Positions 17,251-25,800 of a stretch of DNA of 42,594 bases are shown piece after piece. Numbering within the stretch: position 1 is the first letter of the stretch; each line of letters opens with the position of its first letter. This DNA comes from Mariniphaga sp. Its GTDB lineage: Bacteria > Bacteroidota > Bacteroidia > Bacteroidales > Prolixibacteraceae. The notes beneath the pieces were generated by a model, which worked only from the letters and a program-made list of their open reading frames with translations, had not been told where the DNA came from and ran no database searches. The stretch covers positions 1 through 42,594 of the forward strand of contig JANXZJ010000137.1 in assembly GCA_025355585.1 (NCBI GenBank). Reading direction: 5' to 3'. A program made the position numbers and the translations under genes.

Positions 17251-17258
17251 CAAATATA
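17251..17258 (-). promoter_or_regulatory. Bacteroidetes-type -7 element
   Basis: Read on the minus strand this is TATATTTG, an exact match to TAnnTTTG, located 86 bases upstream of the PQQ-like gene ending at 17165. No well-spaced -33 element was found. Confidence 0.4.
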
Positions 17259-17280
17259 AGAAAACTGTTATATGATTACT

Positions 17281-17307
17281 AAAACAAAACCCGGCAACCT
17301 ACCGGGT
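17281..17307 (-). terminator. Intrinsic terminator of the DoxX/outer-membrane operon
   Basis: On the minus strand ACCCGG, a seven-base loop and CCGGGT (17307 to 17289) are followed by TTTTGTTTT. It lies about 35 bases after the stop of the outer-membrane protein gene at 17342. Confidence 0.7.
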
Positions 17308-17341
17308 CATCCAAATTTTTTAAAAAGATTTCAGTTTAATA

Positions 17342-18085
17342 TCATATCGTCCATAGCAAACCCACATAAGAACTAAAAAAGTGGTCGTTTGCCAGACTAT
17401 GACCAGCAGAAAAAATAAAATGTGTTTTTGAACTCACATTAATCATCCCGCCAAGGTTAAATGCAGTTACTGATTTATGATCAACCGTATCGGCAGAATG
17501 ATGATAAAGTTCTCCGCCAAGCGTTACAACAGGTGAAATATCGTATTGCATTTCCCATCCCGAAAAGATCCAGTTTTTATTACCTGTTCCGGGATTTATC
17601 CAGTAACCAATCCCTCCGTAAGTGGTTAATTTGCCCCATGATTTCTGGGCCCAAACCGGAATATAAATCTGGGCTCTCCCATTACCGAATGCATTGTTCC
17701 TGACCGTAGGTATTTCAACAATCGGGAAGGTACCGATCTGCGGACGGTTTGCGGTTTCCTTTATAAAGCGGTATTTAATTCCGAATTCGGTATTCGCGTA
17801 ACCAAAATTTGCACCCTGATCGCGCGAATAAGTATAATTCAGCGGCATCAGTAAATGAACCTGAACATTTGGAATTAATCCATAGTTTACTTCAAGATGA
17901 GGACTTGTACCGGACCATGCATGCGACTGATAGGTGTTTACTGAAGATATGTAATATTCCCAATGTTTAAAATCAACCGGTTCCGGGTCATCGGTATCGA
18001 ATGGCGGGCCGGCAAAGATGGGCTGAACAAAGAGCAACATCAATATGACCAATAATATGGTTGCTTTCAGAGGATGGATTGCCAT
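17342..18085 (-). CDS. Outer-membrane beta-barrel protein (MetA-pathway/transporter-like)
   Basis: The protein has 247 residues. The signal peptide ends at FAGPPFDTDDPEPVDFKHWE, a start typical of the putative phenol-degradation MetA-pathway/transporter family (PF13557-like). The rest alternates aromatic beta-strands, with the C-terminal strand ending in Tyr-Val-Gly-Leu-Leu-Trp-Thr-Ile, as expected for an outer-membrane barrel. No substrate is suggested. The start lies three bases after the DoxX stop, so the two form an operon with the terminator at 17281-17307. Confidence 0.65.
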   Translation of the reverse strand: MAIHPLKATILLVILMLLFVQPIFAGPPFDTDDPEPVDFKHWEYYISSVNTYQSHAWSGTSPHLEVNYGLIPNVQVHLLMPLNYTYSRDQGANFGYANTEFGIKYRFIKETANRPQIGTFPIVEIPTVRNNAFGNGRAQIYIPVWAQKSWGKLTTYGGIGYWINPGTGNKNWIFSGWEMQYDISPVVTLGGELYHHSADTVDHKSVTAFNLGGMINVSSKTHFIFSAGHSLANDHFFSSYVGLLWTI

Positions 18086-18088
18086 TGT

Positions 18089-18541
18089 TCAGTTTTTTGG
18101 GGTACTCACTATTTTCGAATCGACAGACTGCCTGCCACCGCCATAAATCAGTAAATATATAAGCAGTAAGGTCATCGCAAAATCGGTGCGATATTCGTGC
18201 GCAAAAGGCCAAAACCCTTTTTCAATCAAAAGCGGCCATTTCGTCGTTACAAAAGCAACCACCATAATGATAAAAGGCGGGATTGACATTAATCGTGTAA
18301 GCAAACCAATCACGAGGCAAGCGCCACAAATAATTTCAAAAGTTCCGGTGAAATAAGCCCAGAATTCAGGATTCGCAAATCCTATTTTTAAAAACCTTCC
18401 TGTCCCTAACAATTCGGGAAATAAATATTTCTGAATTCCTTCTGTAAGGAAAATGAGGCCAACAACTAATCTGACAATTATTTCCCGGTTATCGTTTGCA
18501 GCACTAAGGATATAGGTGTTAAACACTTTATTTGTTTTCAT
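18089..18541 (-). CDS. DoxX family membrane protein
   Basis: The protein has 150 residues with four predicted membrane helices and the family pattern IIVRLVVGLIFLTEGIQKYLFPELLG near the N-terminus. The second helix contains EIICGACLVIGLLTRL. DoxX-like proteins are small quinone-linked or redox-related membrane proteins of varied roles. It is the first gene of a two-gene operon with the outer-membrane protein. Confidence 0.8.
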   Translation of the reverse strand: MKTNKVFNTYILSAANDNREIIVRLVVGLIFLTEGIQKYLFPELLGTGRFLKIGFANPEFWAYFTGTFEIICGACLVIGLLTRLMSIPPFIIMVVAFVTTKWPLLIEKGFWPFAHEYRTDFAMTLLLIYLLIYGGGRQSVDSKIVSTPKN

Positions 18542-18711
18542 GGTGTAGAAAATTTAGACAATTATTTTATAAAACGTTTCTACCAATCATTACAGGAAAT
18601 CTCCTGTAATGAAGCATACAACAAAGAATATCAAATTGTGTTTAAAAATAAACCGGCCATTTAGGATGGCAATACAAGTCAGACAATGTCACCTTCTGAA
18701 AATGGCTGCTG

Positions 18712-19113
18712 TTATTCCGGGAAATGGATCCCCGATACATAAACCCACTTCCCGTTTTCGCGTTTAAAAAGGGACTTTTCATGAATTTGCTGCATCTCCC
18801 CTCCTTCCATAAACAACGCCCTGAACTCCACAAATCCGGTTTCATCCGTCACTTCTCCGTTCTGCGTATTTAAAATTACAAGTCCCATCCATTGAACCGA
18901 TTCTGCCCACTTTTTAATACGCCCGATCTCTTTTGCCTTGCGTGTTTCGGAGTAGTGGCTAAGCATCAGGTAATCGCCATTTGCCGTTGTAAAAGCGGTA
19001 TACCGCGACCTCATCAATTCTTCGCAAGTGGCGGCCTCCCGCTTTGAACTGATGACCGGCTCACAACATTCAAAGTACGGCAGGTTTGATCCGCAGGGAC
19101 AAAGTTTATTCAT
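18712..19113 (-). CDS. YchJ-family SEC-C/NTF2-like protein
   Basis: The protein has 133 residues. The N-terminal SEC-C-type zinc motif CPCGSNLPYFECCEPVI is followed by the YchJ core, with TCEELMRSRYTAFTTANGDYLMLSHYSETR and a C-terminal NTF2-like beta-sheet ending WVYVSGIHFPE. The function of the family is unknown. Its start overlaps the end of the DUF2293 gene by eight bases, which places it last in a tight operon. Confidence 0.85.
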   Translation of the reverse strand: MNKLCPCGSNLPYFECCEPVISSKREAATCEELMRSRYTAFTTANGDYLMLSHYSETRKAKEIGRIKKWAESVQWMGLVILNTQNGEVTDETGFVEFRALFMEGGEMQQIHEKSLFKRENGKWVYVSGIHFPE

Positions 19114-19795
19114 CGTCGGTTTGTATTTTAATCATTGCTTTTTGCAAAGGACAATTATCGGGAATACCTCTTCCCTGCCTGTATATGGCAAGTAAAGCCA
19201 CCGACTGTTGTGCATATTCCCGTCTTACAGCGCGACGTTCCCCTTTAATTCTTGCAATTTTTACATGATCGTAAGCGGTTGTCTGGTGCCGCATCCATGC
19301 AATGACAGCATGTGCCGCACGCTCCTCTATGGGAATTGTCTGTGTTCGCGCTACTGTTCCGCTGCCAACCGGAATCGCATGTAAAGTAACAGCTTTTGCA
19401 AGCTTCTTCTCCATCGTTTTATAAATCTGATGGAAGCCGAGATAATCCTCAACGGCTTTGCAAAATTCAGCATCATAACGTTCCTGCTTTTGATCGCGCC
19501 GGCTGATAGCTGAAACTCTTTTCTTTTTGTAATCGTCGGTTAACCTACTTGCCATCACCCCTTCCCGGGCCTGAACAATGGTCGTTTCGGGTGCCCATAT
19601 TCCCTGAGAGATCATTCGTCGTCCCATTTTTACTTCGACCCTCCAGAATACACCTTTCGAAGTCACTTTCCGGGTAATCCCTGCATCACCAGCCGGCAAA
19701 AAAGCCCATGTGGCTGGAGGAACCAGAACTTCACCTTTCGCATTTGTCAGGTTCCCGTTTTTCCCGGGATATACAATACGTTTTTCAGGCTCCAT
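19106..19795 (-). CDS. DUF2293 domain-containing protein
   Basis: The protein has 229 residues. The C-terminal part contains the family pattern HAVIAWMRHQTTAYDHVKIARIKGERR split around 165-190, basic and rich in arginine. The N-terminal half begins with a proline-glycine-rich strand region (LVPPATWAFLPAGDAG). The function of DUF2293 is unknown; its basic nature is compatible with nucleic acid binding. It overlaps the DUF169 gene upstream by 11 bases and YchJ downstream by eight, showing translational coupling. Confidence 0.75.
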   Translation of the reverse strand: MEPEKRIVYPGKNGNLTNAKGEVLVPPATWAFLPAGDAGITRKVTSKGVFWRVEVKMGRRMISQGIWAPETTIVQAREGVMASRLTDDYKKKRVSAISRRDQKQERYDAEFCKAVEDYLGFHQIYKTMEKKLAKAVTLHAIPVGSGTVARTQTIPIEERAAHAVIAWMRHQTTAYDHVKIARIKGERRAVRREYAQQSVALLAIYRQGRGIPDNCPLQKAMIKIQTDDE

Positions 19796-20546
19796 CTCCT
19801 GTATTTTGTGTATTCCGGTCTTTTATTGCTTTCCAGCTATCTGTTATGATAAAACTTTCGTCAATGTCTTTGGTGATTTCAACCAGTAAATCGTATGGCA
19901 TCGTAAGTGTCATCAGCTCTTTTGGTAATCTTCTTCTTACCGAAATATCGTGCATCCCCCATACTGCCTGCATCTTACCTTCATTCTTTAGTTTCATCGG
20001 CAATGTAACTATTGAACCACAGCCCGAAATAAAACGTGTAACAATACGATCCTCACTTTCGGGTGCATTATAGTGGAGGAGATAAACCAACGCGCTTAAT
20101 TCATCGGCGTTTACGAAGAAGATGACAAGTTCCGGCGTTTCATACGCCTCAAATTCTGACAAAGGTTTAAAAACAGTCACCTTGGTATTCAATGTTTTGG
20201 GCTGATAATATTCTACAAACGATTTCGCCTGTTTTGAAGTTTTTATAAAACGTTCACCTTCTCTTCCGTTTACAACTCCGTCGGATAAAAAGCATTCAAT
20301 TCCATCAAATATCCAGTCCTGGTAACCCAAATAAAATGCGGAACAATTCCATCCTGTTGTATCCTGATCAATGGCAATCGTTTTGCCTTGTGCGGCTTTA
20401 TAAATTAAGGGCAGGATACAACCATTGCCTTTTGATTTGAAACTAATTGCGTTTTCAGGCCTGATTTCTGAAAAGAACATTCCAACAGGGATATTTCCAA
20501 GTCCTAATTTATCCTTAAAACCTATTGCCAATTCTTTAGTATACAT
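19785..20546 (-). CDS. DUF169 domain-containing protein
   Basis: The protein has 253 residues. It shows DUF169 features: a start predicting LGLGNIPVGMFFSE, a conserved NGCILPLIYKAAQGKT segment with a cysteine, GWNCSAFYLGYQ, and the C-terminal GCGSIVTLPMKLKNEGK. Function is unknown; the conserved cysteines suggest metal or redox chemistry. It is the first gene of the overlapping DUF169-DUF2293-YchJ operon and lies 56 bases after the DUF4062 gene. Confidence 0.75.
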   Translation of the reverse strand: MYTKELAIGFKDKLGLGNIPVGMFFSEIRPENAISFKSKGNGCILPLIYKAAQGKTIAIDQDTTGWNCSAFYLGYQDWIFDGIECFLSDGVVNGREGERFIKTSKQAKSFVEYYQPKTLNTKVTVFKPLSEFEAYETPELVIFFVNADELSALVYLLHYNAPESEDRIVTRFISGCGSIVTLPMKLKNEGKMQAVWGMHDISVRRRLPKELMTLTMPYDLLVEITKDIDESFIITDSWKAIKDRNTQNTGDGA

Positions 20547-20602
20547 ACAATTAGATTAAGTTTGATAATGGTGAATATTGTCAACAGTTACTTTCACTAA
20601 AG

Positions 20603-22183
20603 TTATTTTATCCTTTTAGTTTTTTGAAGTTTTGTCTTCAGTTCCTTGCCTTTTGCTGACAAACGGTAGCGTTGTTCCTGATGAGTTGGAATTTCTGGAA
20701 TAGTCATTTCAATATAAGCTGATTCCAATGATGGCGCAAGATAGTTTGAAACGAAATTTACACGATCTTTCAAACCCAATAATTCTTGAATCTCGGCTCG
20801 TTTAAGTTCACCATCCAAAACCAAAACAACTCTTTTTATTGTTTCCATAATTTCATCATCAGCTTGTAGGGTAGCTTGTAGGGTAGCTTGTAGGGTAGCA
20901 TCTTCCGTAACTTTATCATTACCTTCACCTATAGGTTGTCCGAAAACTTGTCGGGAAGCGTGTCCGGTAGCTTTTAATGTTCGCCAAATAATCGTTTTAA
21001 AGTTTTCCTCCTGCACAAATTCCGGTTCATTCAAACCTTTCTCTTGGCATAAACGAATGATATCGCCTGTTCCAGTGCCAAAACGTTCGATATACCCGGC
21101 AAGATACATCGGTTCGGCCAACAACGGATTGGTCGGTATAGAAGCATGTGGATGACGCAACATAGCTGTATTTAAACCATAGGGCAAATTCCCGGGATTC
21201 CAAATTTCAAGACGGTCTTTAAACAACATCACCTGGACACTTCCATTGCTTGTATAATCCCGATGGGCAACTGCATTTACGATGGCTTCCGAAACAGCAG
21301 CACGCGGAAGCTCATAATCAATTGGTACCTGGTTACCCTGATCACGTGTTCCAACAGACATATCGATTTTGGACAATACAAAATCCACTGCCTGATTCAC
21401 CAATTGGAATACATCTCCTTTGTATACCTGATACGCAGGAATTGGTTTTACGATATCAAAACCATGGAAATGAGCACATTTTACTTCGGAACTTATGAAA
21501 AAACGTTGCGGTAGTTTACCAAATAACATAATTGCCGCATTGCTTATCCGGCCATTCACCATCAAATTTAAATGTGTTAAAATAGTTTCAGGAGAAGTTT
21601 CAACAGGTAATGGAAATCCCCTTTTTGCTTTTGCAATATTGACAAACAGCGATATTTTATCATGATCTAAATCATCGATATTCGCCGAAGCATTCAAAGT
21701 GGCATCGAAAGGAACTGTTCTGACGTACTCTTTTTCTTCCAAGTATCTGATTAAAGATCCATAAACAGCTGATTTTAAATCTGAAACTGACATAAATTGC
21801 TTTCGTACTACAACTTGCTCCGCTTTTTTAATTAGTGCAATCTCTTTAGGATGCCTTTCCGGATTTGGATGATTGCTCAGAAATACCAGTCTTGTTTTAT
21901 GATGAAGACTGGCATGATCAAATTCACGTTCAGTGGGCGAAACTCCTTCAACATCTTCAAAGCCATAGATTTTCCCGAAAAGTCCAAAGTAAATATCGCA
22001 TTGTTCCACTTCTCTCCTGTAAACCGTGGAGGCAGATTGATTAATTGCCGGTAAGTTTTCGAAAATAAACGGCTCGAAAAACGTACCCAGAAGTGCATCT
22101 GTTGTCAGATAATCGAATAAAATCTGACGCTCTTCGGCAAACTCGCTCTGAACACTGCTGATAAATATTTTAATTCGCTTCAT
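20603..22183 (-). CDS. DUF4062 - HATPase_c_4 (RecG-like/COG2865) - wHTH protein
   Basis: The protein has 526 residues in three parts. The N-terminus (about 1-100) is a TIR-like DUF4062 domain with KIFISSVQSEFAEERQ and CDIYFGLFGKIYG. The middle (about 180-400) is a RecG-like/GHKL ATP-binding region with SEAIVNAVAHRDY, DRLEIWNPGNLPYGL and ERFGTGTGDII. The C-terminus (about 455-520) is a winged helix with LLGLKDRVNFVSNYLAPSLE and IPTHQEQRYRLSAKG. Many COG2865 relatives carry an AlbA_2/Schlafen domain at the N-terminus; here DUF4062 takes its place. A regulator or defence role is plausible but unproven. A 12-bp tandem repeat encoding ATLQ units lies in the linker before the wHTH. Confidence 0.8.
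   Translation of the reverse strand: MKRIKIFISSVQSEFAEERQILFDYLTTDALLGTFFEPFIFENLPAINQSASTVYRREVEQCDIYFGLFGKIYGFEDVEGVSPTEREFDHASLHHKTRLVFLSNHPNPERHPKEIALIKKAEQVVVRKQFMSVSDLKSAVYGSLIRYLEEKEYVRTVPFDATLNASANIDDLDHDKISLFVNIAKAKRGFPLPVETSPETILTHLNLMVNGRISNAAIMLFGKLPQRFFISSEVKCAHFHGFDIVKPIPAYQVYKGDVFQLVNQAVDFVLSKIDMSVGTRDQGNQVPIDYELPRAAVSEAIVNAVAHRDYTSNGSVQVMLFKDRLEIWNPGNLPYGLNTAMLRHPHASIPTNPLLAEPMYLAGYIERFGTGTGDIIRLCQEKGLNEPEFVQEENFKTIIWRTLKATGHASRQVFGQPIGEGNDKVTEDATLQATLQATLQADDEIMETIKRVVLVLDGELKRAEIQELLGLKDRVNFVSNYLAPSLESAYIEMTIPEIPTHQEQRYRLSAKGKELKTKLQKTKRIK
20861..20899 (-). repeat. 12-bp perfect tandem repeat (3 copies) in the DUF4062 gene
   Basis: AGCTTGTAGGGT is repeated exactly three times from 20861 to 20896, with a partial fourth start. 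It encodes ATLQ repeats in the linker (DATLQATLQATLQA). The length is a multiple of three, so slippage would change the linker length without a frameshift. Confidence 0.85.
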
Positions 22184-22209
22184 AATCCAAAATTAACAGA
22201 AGTTTCAAT

Positions 22210-22692
22210 TTAAATATCATCGAATCCGTGAAACGGCAGATCATCGTCCGGATCGTGATCGAAAGGGCCGACACCCGGAGGATTGAAAAGCCCCCAGCGA
22301 TCGATGATATAATTCCATTGATCGAATTTCGCGACCCAATCAATGAACAACAACCGGTATTCCTCCAGTAAGTTCCTGACAATCTGAAAATATTCTACAT
22401 ATTCAAACCCAAACATTTCGAGTGAGTGGTTCTGAATCATCAGATCGAGGGCTGCCTTCCGGATAATGGTGGCTGCTTCCATTTTGATGTCGTACAATTG
22501 TCCGGCTGAAGCCCCTGCTAACTTTACAGTTAACAGCATGGCATCTTCGAGCATGATGCTTTTCACATGCCCCAGCATTTCATCTTCTTCAGGGATCAGC
22601 TGACAAATCTGATTAACCACTTCGTAGATCTCCCAACCCTTTTTATAAATGGGAAGTTCTTTTGGATCTGTTTCGTTTTCGCCGTCAAACAT
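22210..22692 (-). CDS. Hypothetical acidic helical protein
   Basis: The protein has 160 residues and no signal peptide. It is predicted to be mainly helical, with an acidic proline-rich tail (WGLFNPPGVGPFDHDPDDD). Segments such as KKGWEIYEVVNQICQLIPEEDEM and ATIIRKAALDLMIQNHSLEMFGF recall the four-helix-bundle proteins found inside ribosomal intervening sequences, but I do not recognise a defined family. It sits upstream of the DUF4062 gene in the same direction, with a 26-base gap, and downstream of the IS200 element. Confidence 0.6.
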   Translation of the reverse strand: MFDGENETDPKELPIYKKGWEIYEVVNQICQLIPEEDEMLGHVKSIMLEDAMLLTVKLAGASAGQLYDIKMEAATIIRKAALDLMIQNHSLEMFGFEYVEYFQIVRNLLEEYRLLFIDWVAKFDQWNYIIDRWGLFNPPGVGPFDHDPDDDLPFHGFDDI

Positions 22693-22740
22693 TACTTTCC
22701 GTTTTTTATATTAGTTATATCAGCCTTAGAAAAAATGAAC

Positions 22741-23268
22741 TACCCCGCTGCAAGCAGACGGGGTATCAGAAGAGCCGCAATTGCGTAGTTTTGTGCAAAA
22801 CTTTGTATTCTTTCTCAATTCCTTGATCCCTCACATATTTTGATATTGTATTTTCATCGCCATGTTTACTTACTGTACTTACATAATACCCATCAGTCCA
22901 AAATTCACCTCCCCATAATTGCTTCTTTACTTCTGGGTGAAGTCGAAATATTTCTCTTGCAGTTATACTCTTCAACATCTTTATTATACTCGTTGGGCTT
23001 TTTGTCGGTACTGATTGAAGTAAAAAATGAACATGGTCTTTGTCTGTTCCTATCTCTAAAAAATACACATCATAACGCTTTTCTATTTCTAAACATATAT
23101 TTTTTAGGGACAAGTCAACAGACTCACTGAAAACAACTCTTCTATACTTAGCTGGACAAACAAAATGATATAAAAGAACCGTAACATTATGGGATTTGTG
23201 TATATATCGACTCTCTTGCATACACAAAATTAAAAAATTAACGCTGCAAGCAGCGGGGAACTAACCCC
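22741..23268 (-). mobile_element. IS200-type insertion sequence (tnpA only)
   Basis: The element comprises the tnpA gene and hairpin-bearing ends. The right end has a perfect TACCCCG / CGGGGTA stem (22741-22747, 22759-22765) directly abutting the tnpA stop. The left end has CGCTG / CAGCG (23242-23255) followed by GGGG-AACTAA-CCCC (to 23268). Both ends share the 12-mer CGCTGCAAGCAG in the same orientation (22746-22757 and 23242-23253). No tnpB is present. Exact boundaries and the target tetranucleotide could not be fixed. Confidence 0.75.
22766..23221 (-). CDS. tnpA: IS200/IS605 family transposase TnpA (Y1 HUH)
   Basis: The ATG at 23221 gives 151 residues, the usual IS200 length; a TTG two codons upstream is an alternative. 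The protein is a single-strand DNA transposase with the HUH motif in DKDHVHFLLQS and the catalytic tyrosine region GYYVSTVSKHGDENTISKYV. The N-terminal YHFVCPAKYRRVVF pattern is typical of the family. The reading frame is intact. It is unrelated in detail to the RAYT at 2575, which belongs to the REP-associated branch. Confidence 0.92.
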   Translation of the reverse strand: MQESRYIHKSHNVTVLLYHFVCPAKYRRVVFSESVDLSLKNICLEIEKRYDVYFLEIGTDKDHVHFLLQSVPTKSPTSIIKMLKSITAREIFRLHPEVKKQLWGGEFWTDGYYVSTVSKHGDENTISKYVRDQGIEKEYKVLHKTTQLRLF

Positions 23269-23295
23269 AGAGAGATTAGAAGAAGCTCATCAAAA

Positions 23296-24654
23296 CTAAA
23301 TAAGTGCGCTTGCAAGAAGCGTAAATATGAGTCCGCAAACAGCAATGATAGTCTCCATGATAGTCCATGATTGCAATGTTTGTTTTTCGTTCATTCCCAA
23401 ATACTTGCTTACAATCCAGAAACCACTGTCGTTAACATGCGATAAAATAGTTGCGCCTGAAGCAATTGCAATGACAATTAATGCAATATTGGGTTGATCG
23501 AGGTTAAATGCGGGCAGGATTGGCGCCATAATGCCAGCTGCTGTTATCATCGCAACTGTCGCCGATCCTTGTGCAATCCTTACAAGTGCGGACAACGTCC
23601 ATGCCAGTAAAATGATTGGAATGGATGATTCTGCAATTGATTCAGCAAGCATTTTCCCGATGCCGCTGTCTACAAGAATTTGTTTTAATACGCCACCGGC
23701 ACCTGTAACAAGGATAATAATCCCTGCAGGGCCAAGCGCCTTCGTACTCAGGTCAAGAATGGTTTGCCGCGACATTTTCCTCGATATGCATAAACGGATC
23801 GACAGGAGTGTTGCAATAATCAGGGCAGTGAAAGGATGGCCTATAAAGGTCAGTATCTCAGTTAATAAATTCTTTTCAAAAGCGCCACTTTTCACTCCGA
23901 CGCCAATTAAAGTACTCATCAGTATCAGAAGTAACGGCGTAGAAATAATCAGCGCAATAATCCCGAAAGACGGCAGTTTACCCGACGCATCAATAATTTC
24001 AGGATTGGTCTCTGTTATCTCTTCCGGAGCCGGAATATAAATCTTCTTTGCAATAAAGCTGCCAAACACGGGCCCTGCAATTACAGCAGTTGGGAAGCCA
24101 ATAATGATTCCCCAAAGGACAACCCAACCCATATCAACTCCGAGGATTTCGGAAACAGCCATTGGCCCGGGCGTAGGAGGGACCATTGCATGGGTAACTG
24201 CCAAACCCGCAAGCAGCGGTATCGCGTAATAAAGAATAGAGTGTTTCGTATCTCTTGTCAACGCATAAACGATGGGGATTAATATTATCAGCCCGACATC
24301 GAGGAATATGGGTATTCCAACTATAAAACCGGTTAACATCAGTGCCCAGGAGGCTTTGCTTTTGCCAAATTTTTTTAGCAGGTAATGAGCCAGTGATTTT
24401 GCACCACCAGAACTTTCAAGCATCTGACCAAAAATTGCTCCAAGACCCACCACTGTTGCAACAAATCCCAGCGTTCCTCCCATTCCTTGCTGAATGCTCG
24501 TAGTGATTTGAGAAAGAGGCATCCCGGCAAGAATGCCGACAAAGATCGACGTGATAAGCAGTGAAATAAATGCACTCAGTTTGAACTTCAATACCATTAG
24601 CAACAGCATTGATACGCCTGTCACTACGATAAAAATTATATAGGTTGCTGACAT
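23296..24654 (-). CDS. GntP family permease (gluconate/sugar-acid proton symporter)
   Basis: The protein has 452 residues and is almost entirely hydrophobic, with about 12 helices. Family segments include VVGLGAIFGQMLESSGGA, LDVGLIILIPI, HAMVPPTPGPMAVSEILG and ALVRIAQGSATVAMITAAGI. GntP transporters import gluconate and related aldonates or hydroxy acids with protons. It is the last gene of a three-gene operon after two dehydrogenases, so the substrate is probably a sugar acid or similar polyol that those enzymes oxidise. Confidence 0.9.
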   Translation of the reverse strand: MSATYIIFIVVTGVSMLLLMVLKFKLSAFISLLITSIFVGILAGMPLSQITTSIQQGMGGTLGFVATVVGLGAIFGQMLESSGGAKSLAHYLLKKFGKSKASWALMLTGFIVGIPIFLDVGLIILIPIVYALTRDTKHSILYYAIPLLAGLAVTHAMVPPTPGPMAVSEILGVDMGWVVLWGIIIGFPTAVIAGPVFGSFIAKKIYIPAPEEITETNPEIIDASGKLPSFGIIALIISTPLLLILMSTLIGVGVKSGAFEKNLLTEILTFIGHPFTALIIATLLSIRLCISRKMSRQTILDLSTKALGPAGIIILVTGAGGVLKQILVDSGIGKMLAESIAESSIPIILLAWTLSALVRIAQGSATVAMITAAGIMAPILPAFNLDQPNIALIVIAIASGATILSHVNDSGFWIVSKYLGMNEKQTLQSWTIMETIIAVCGLIFTLLASALI

Positions 24655-24692
24655 ATTGCAGATTATTGTTTTTTAGTTAGCGGTTATTGGCA

Positions 24693-25790
24693 TCAAGGTT
24701 CAGGTTTCAATGGAAATTTAACAATGGCATTATCACGTGAGGAACGGTAGATTGCCGTAAAAAGTTCGGCTGTTCTGCGCCCGGCTTCCCCCGTGATTGA
24801 TGGTTCCGAATTGTTGCCTATTGCAGCTATAAAATCTTCTACCTGGTATTGTATATAGCGGACAGTAGGGTCACAATTATTAAACGTTTCGGTATCCTGT
24901 TTCACCCATTCTTTCAGCATGTTTTCTTCACCCGGTATGGTCCAGAGATCATTTACCGGAGGTTCGGCAACACCTGTCATACCGGCAATAAACATCGCCC
25001 CGCCATCCGTCTGAACCCCAACTGACGCGCCATTTTCGCCATGCACCTGGACTTTCCCGTAAATACCCGGCTTCTGGGAATTACTGACGACGATGTTCCC
25101 GATTGCACCGCTTTTAAACTTCACAATCGCAACCGCTGTATCGTCAACCTCAATATACGGATGATTCAGATTCCGCCATATTCCATACACTTCGTCGACG
25201 TCACCCATATACCAAAGCAGAATATCAAGCTGATGGGGAGCCTGATTGACAAGGACTCCACCGCCTTCCATCTTCCAGGTTCCTCTCCATGCATCAGAAT
25301 CATAATAGGCTTTATTGCGCCAGCCCAACATCGTAACAGTTGCCAGGACTGGTTTCCCGATCTTTCCCAGTTCAATGGCATCTTTGACCCTTTTCACCGG
25401 TTCGTACCACCTCCTCTGACTTATCACGCCTAACCGAACATTGCATTCTTTACATATCCGGATGATGTCATCGCAATCCTGAAGATCAGATGCCAGTGGT
25501 TTTTCAACGAGTACATGCGCGCCGGCTTTTGCAGCTTCCTCTGCAGGTTGTTTATGAAAAGGATGTGGCGTACATACAATTACAAGGTCAACATGGTTTT
25601 CAGTGACCATGCCGGTAATATCGGAATACGACCTTGTGTTGTAAAGCAAGGCAAAATCTTCAGCCGTTTTTGGTGTTCTGCTCCAGACACCTGCCAGTCG
25701 TGCATTGGGGATATCCTGAATAGCCTTTGCATGGAGATGTGCCACTTTGCCACATCCGGCAATAGAAATATTATAAATCCTTTCAGTCAT
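24693..25790 (-). CDS. Gfo/Idh/MocA family oxidoreductase (cytoplasmic)
   Basis: The ATG at 25790 (MTERIYNISIAGCGKVAHLH) is chosen over a start at 25811 that would overlap the dehydrogenase upstream; it gives 365 residues. It has an NAD(P)-binding loop GCGKVA, the EKPLASDLQD motif (E of EKP with the catalytic lysine), and GGGVLVNQAPHQLDILLWYMG in the C-terminal domain. Unlike the family member at 6186, it has no signal peptide. It lies ten bases after the alcohol dehydrogenase and 38 before the GntP permease, so it likely oxidises a sugar or sugar acid taken up by that permease. Confidence 0.88.
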   Translation of the reverse strand: MTERIYNISIAGCGKVAHLHAKAIQDIPNARLAGVWSRTPKTAEDFALLYNTRSYSDITGMVTENHVDLVIVCTPHPFHKQPAEEAAKAGAHVLVEKPLASDLQDCDDIIRICKECNVRLGVISQRRWYEPVKRVKDAIELGKIGKPVLATVTMLGWRNKAYYDSDAWRGTWKMEGGGVLVNQAPHQLDILLWYMGDVDEVYGIWRNLNHPYIEVDDTAVAIVKFKSGAIGNIVVSNSQKPGIYGKVQVHGENGASVGVQTDGGAMFIAGMTGVAEPPVNDLWTIPGEENMLKEWVKQDTETFNNCDPTVRYIQYQVEDFIAAIGNNSEPSITGEAGRRTAELFTAIYRSSRDNAIVKFPLKPEP

Positions 25791-25800
25791 TTTAATCAGT

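Noticed and set aside
20861-20899. CRISPR-like array
   Set aside because: The repeats are 12 bp, directly abutting and in frame inside a gene; no spacers exist. No CRISPR array was seen anywhere in the window.
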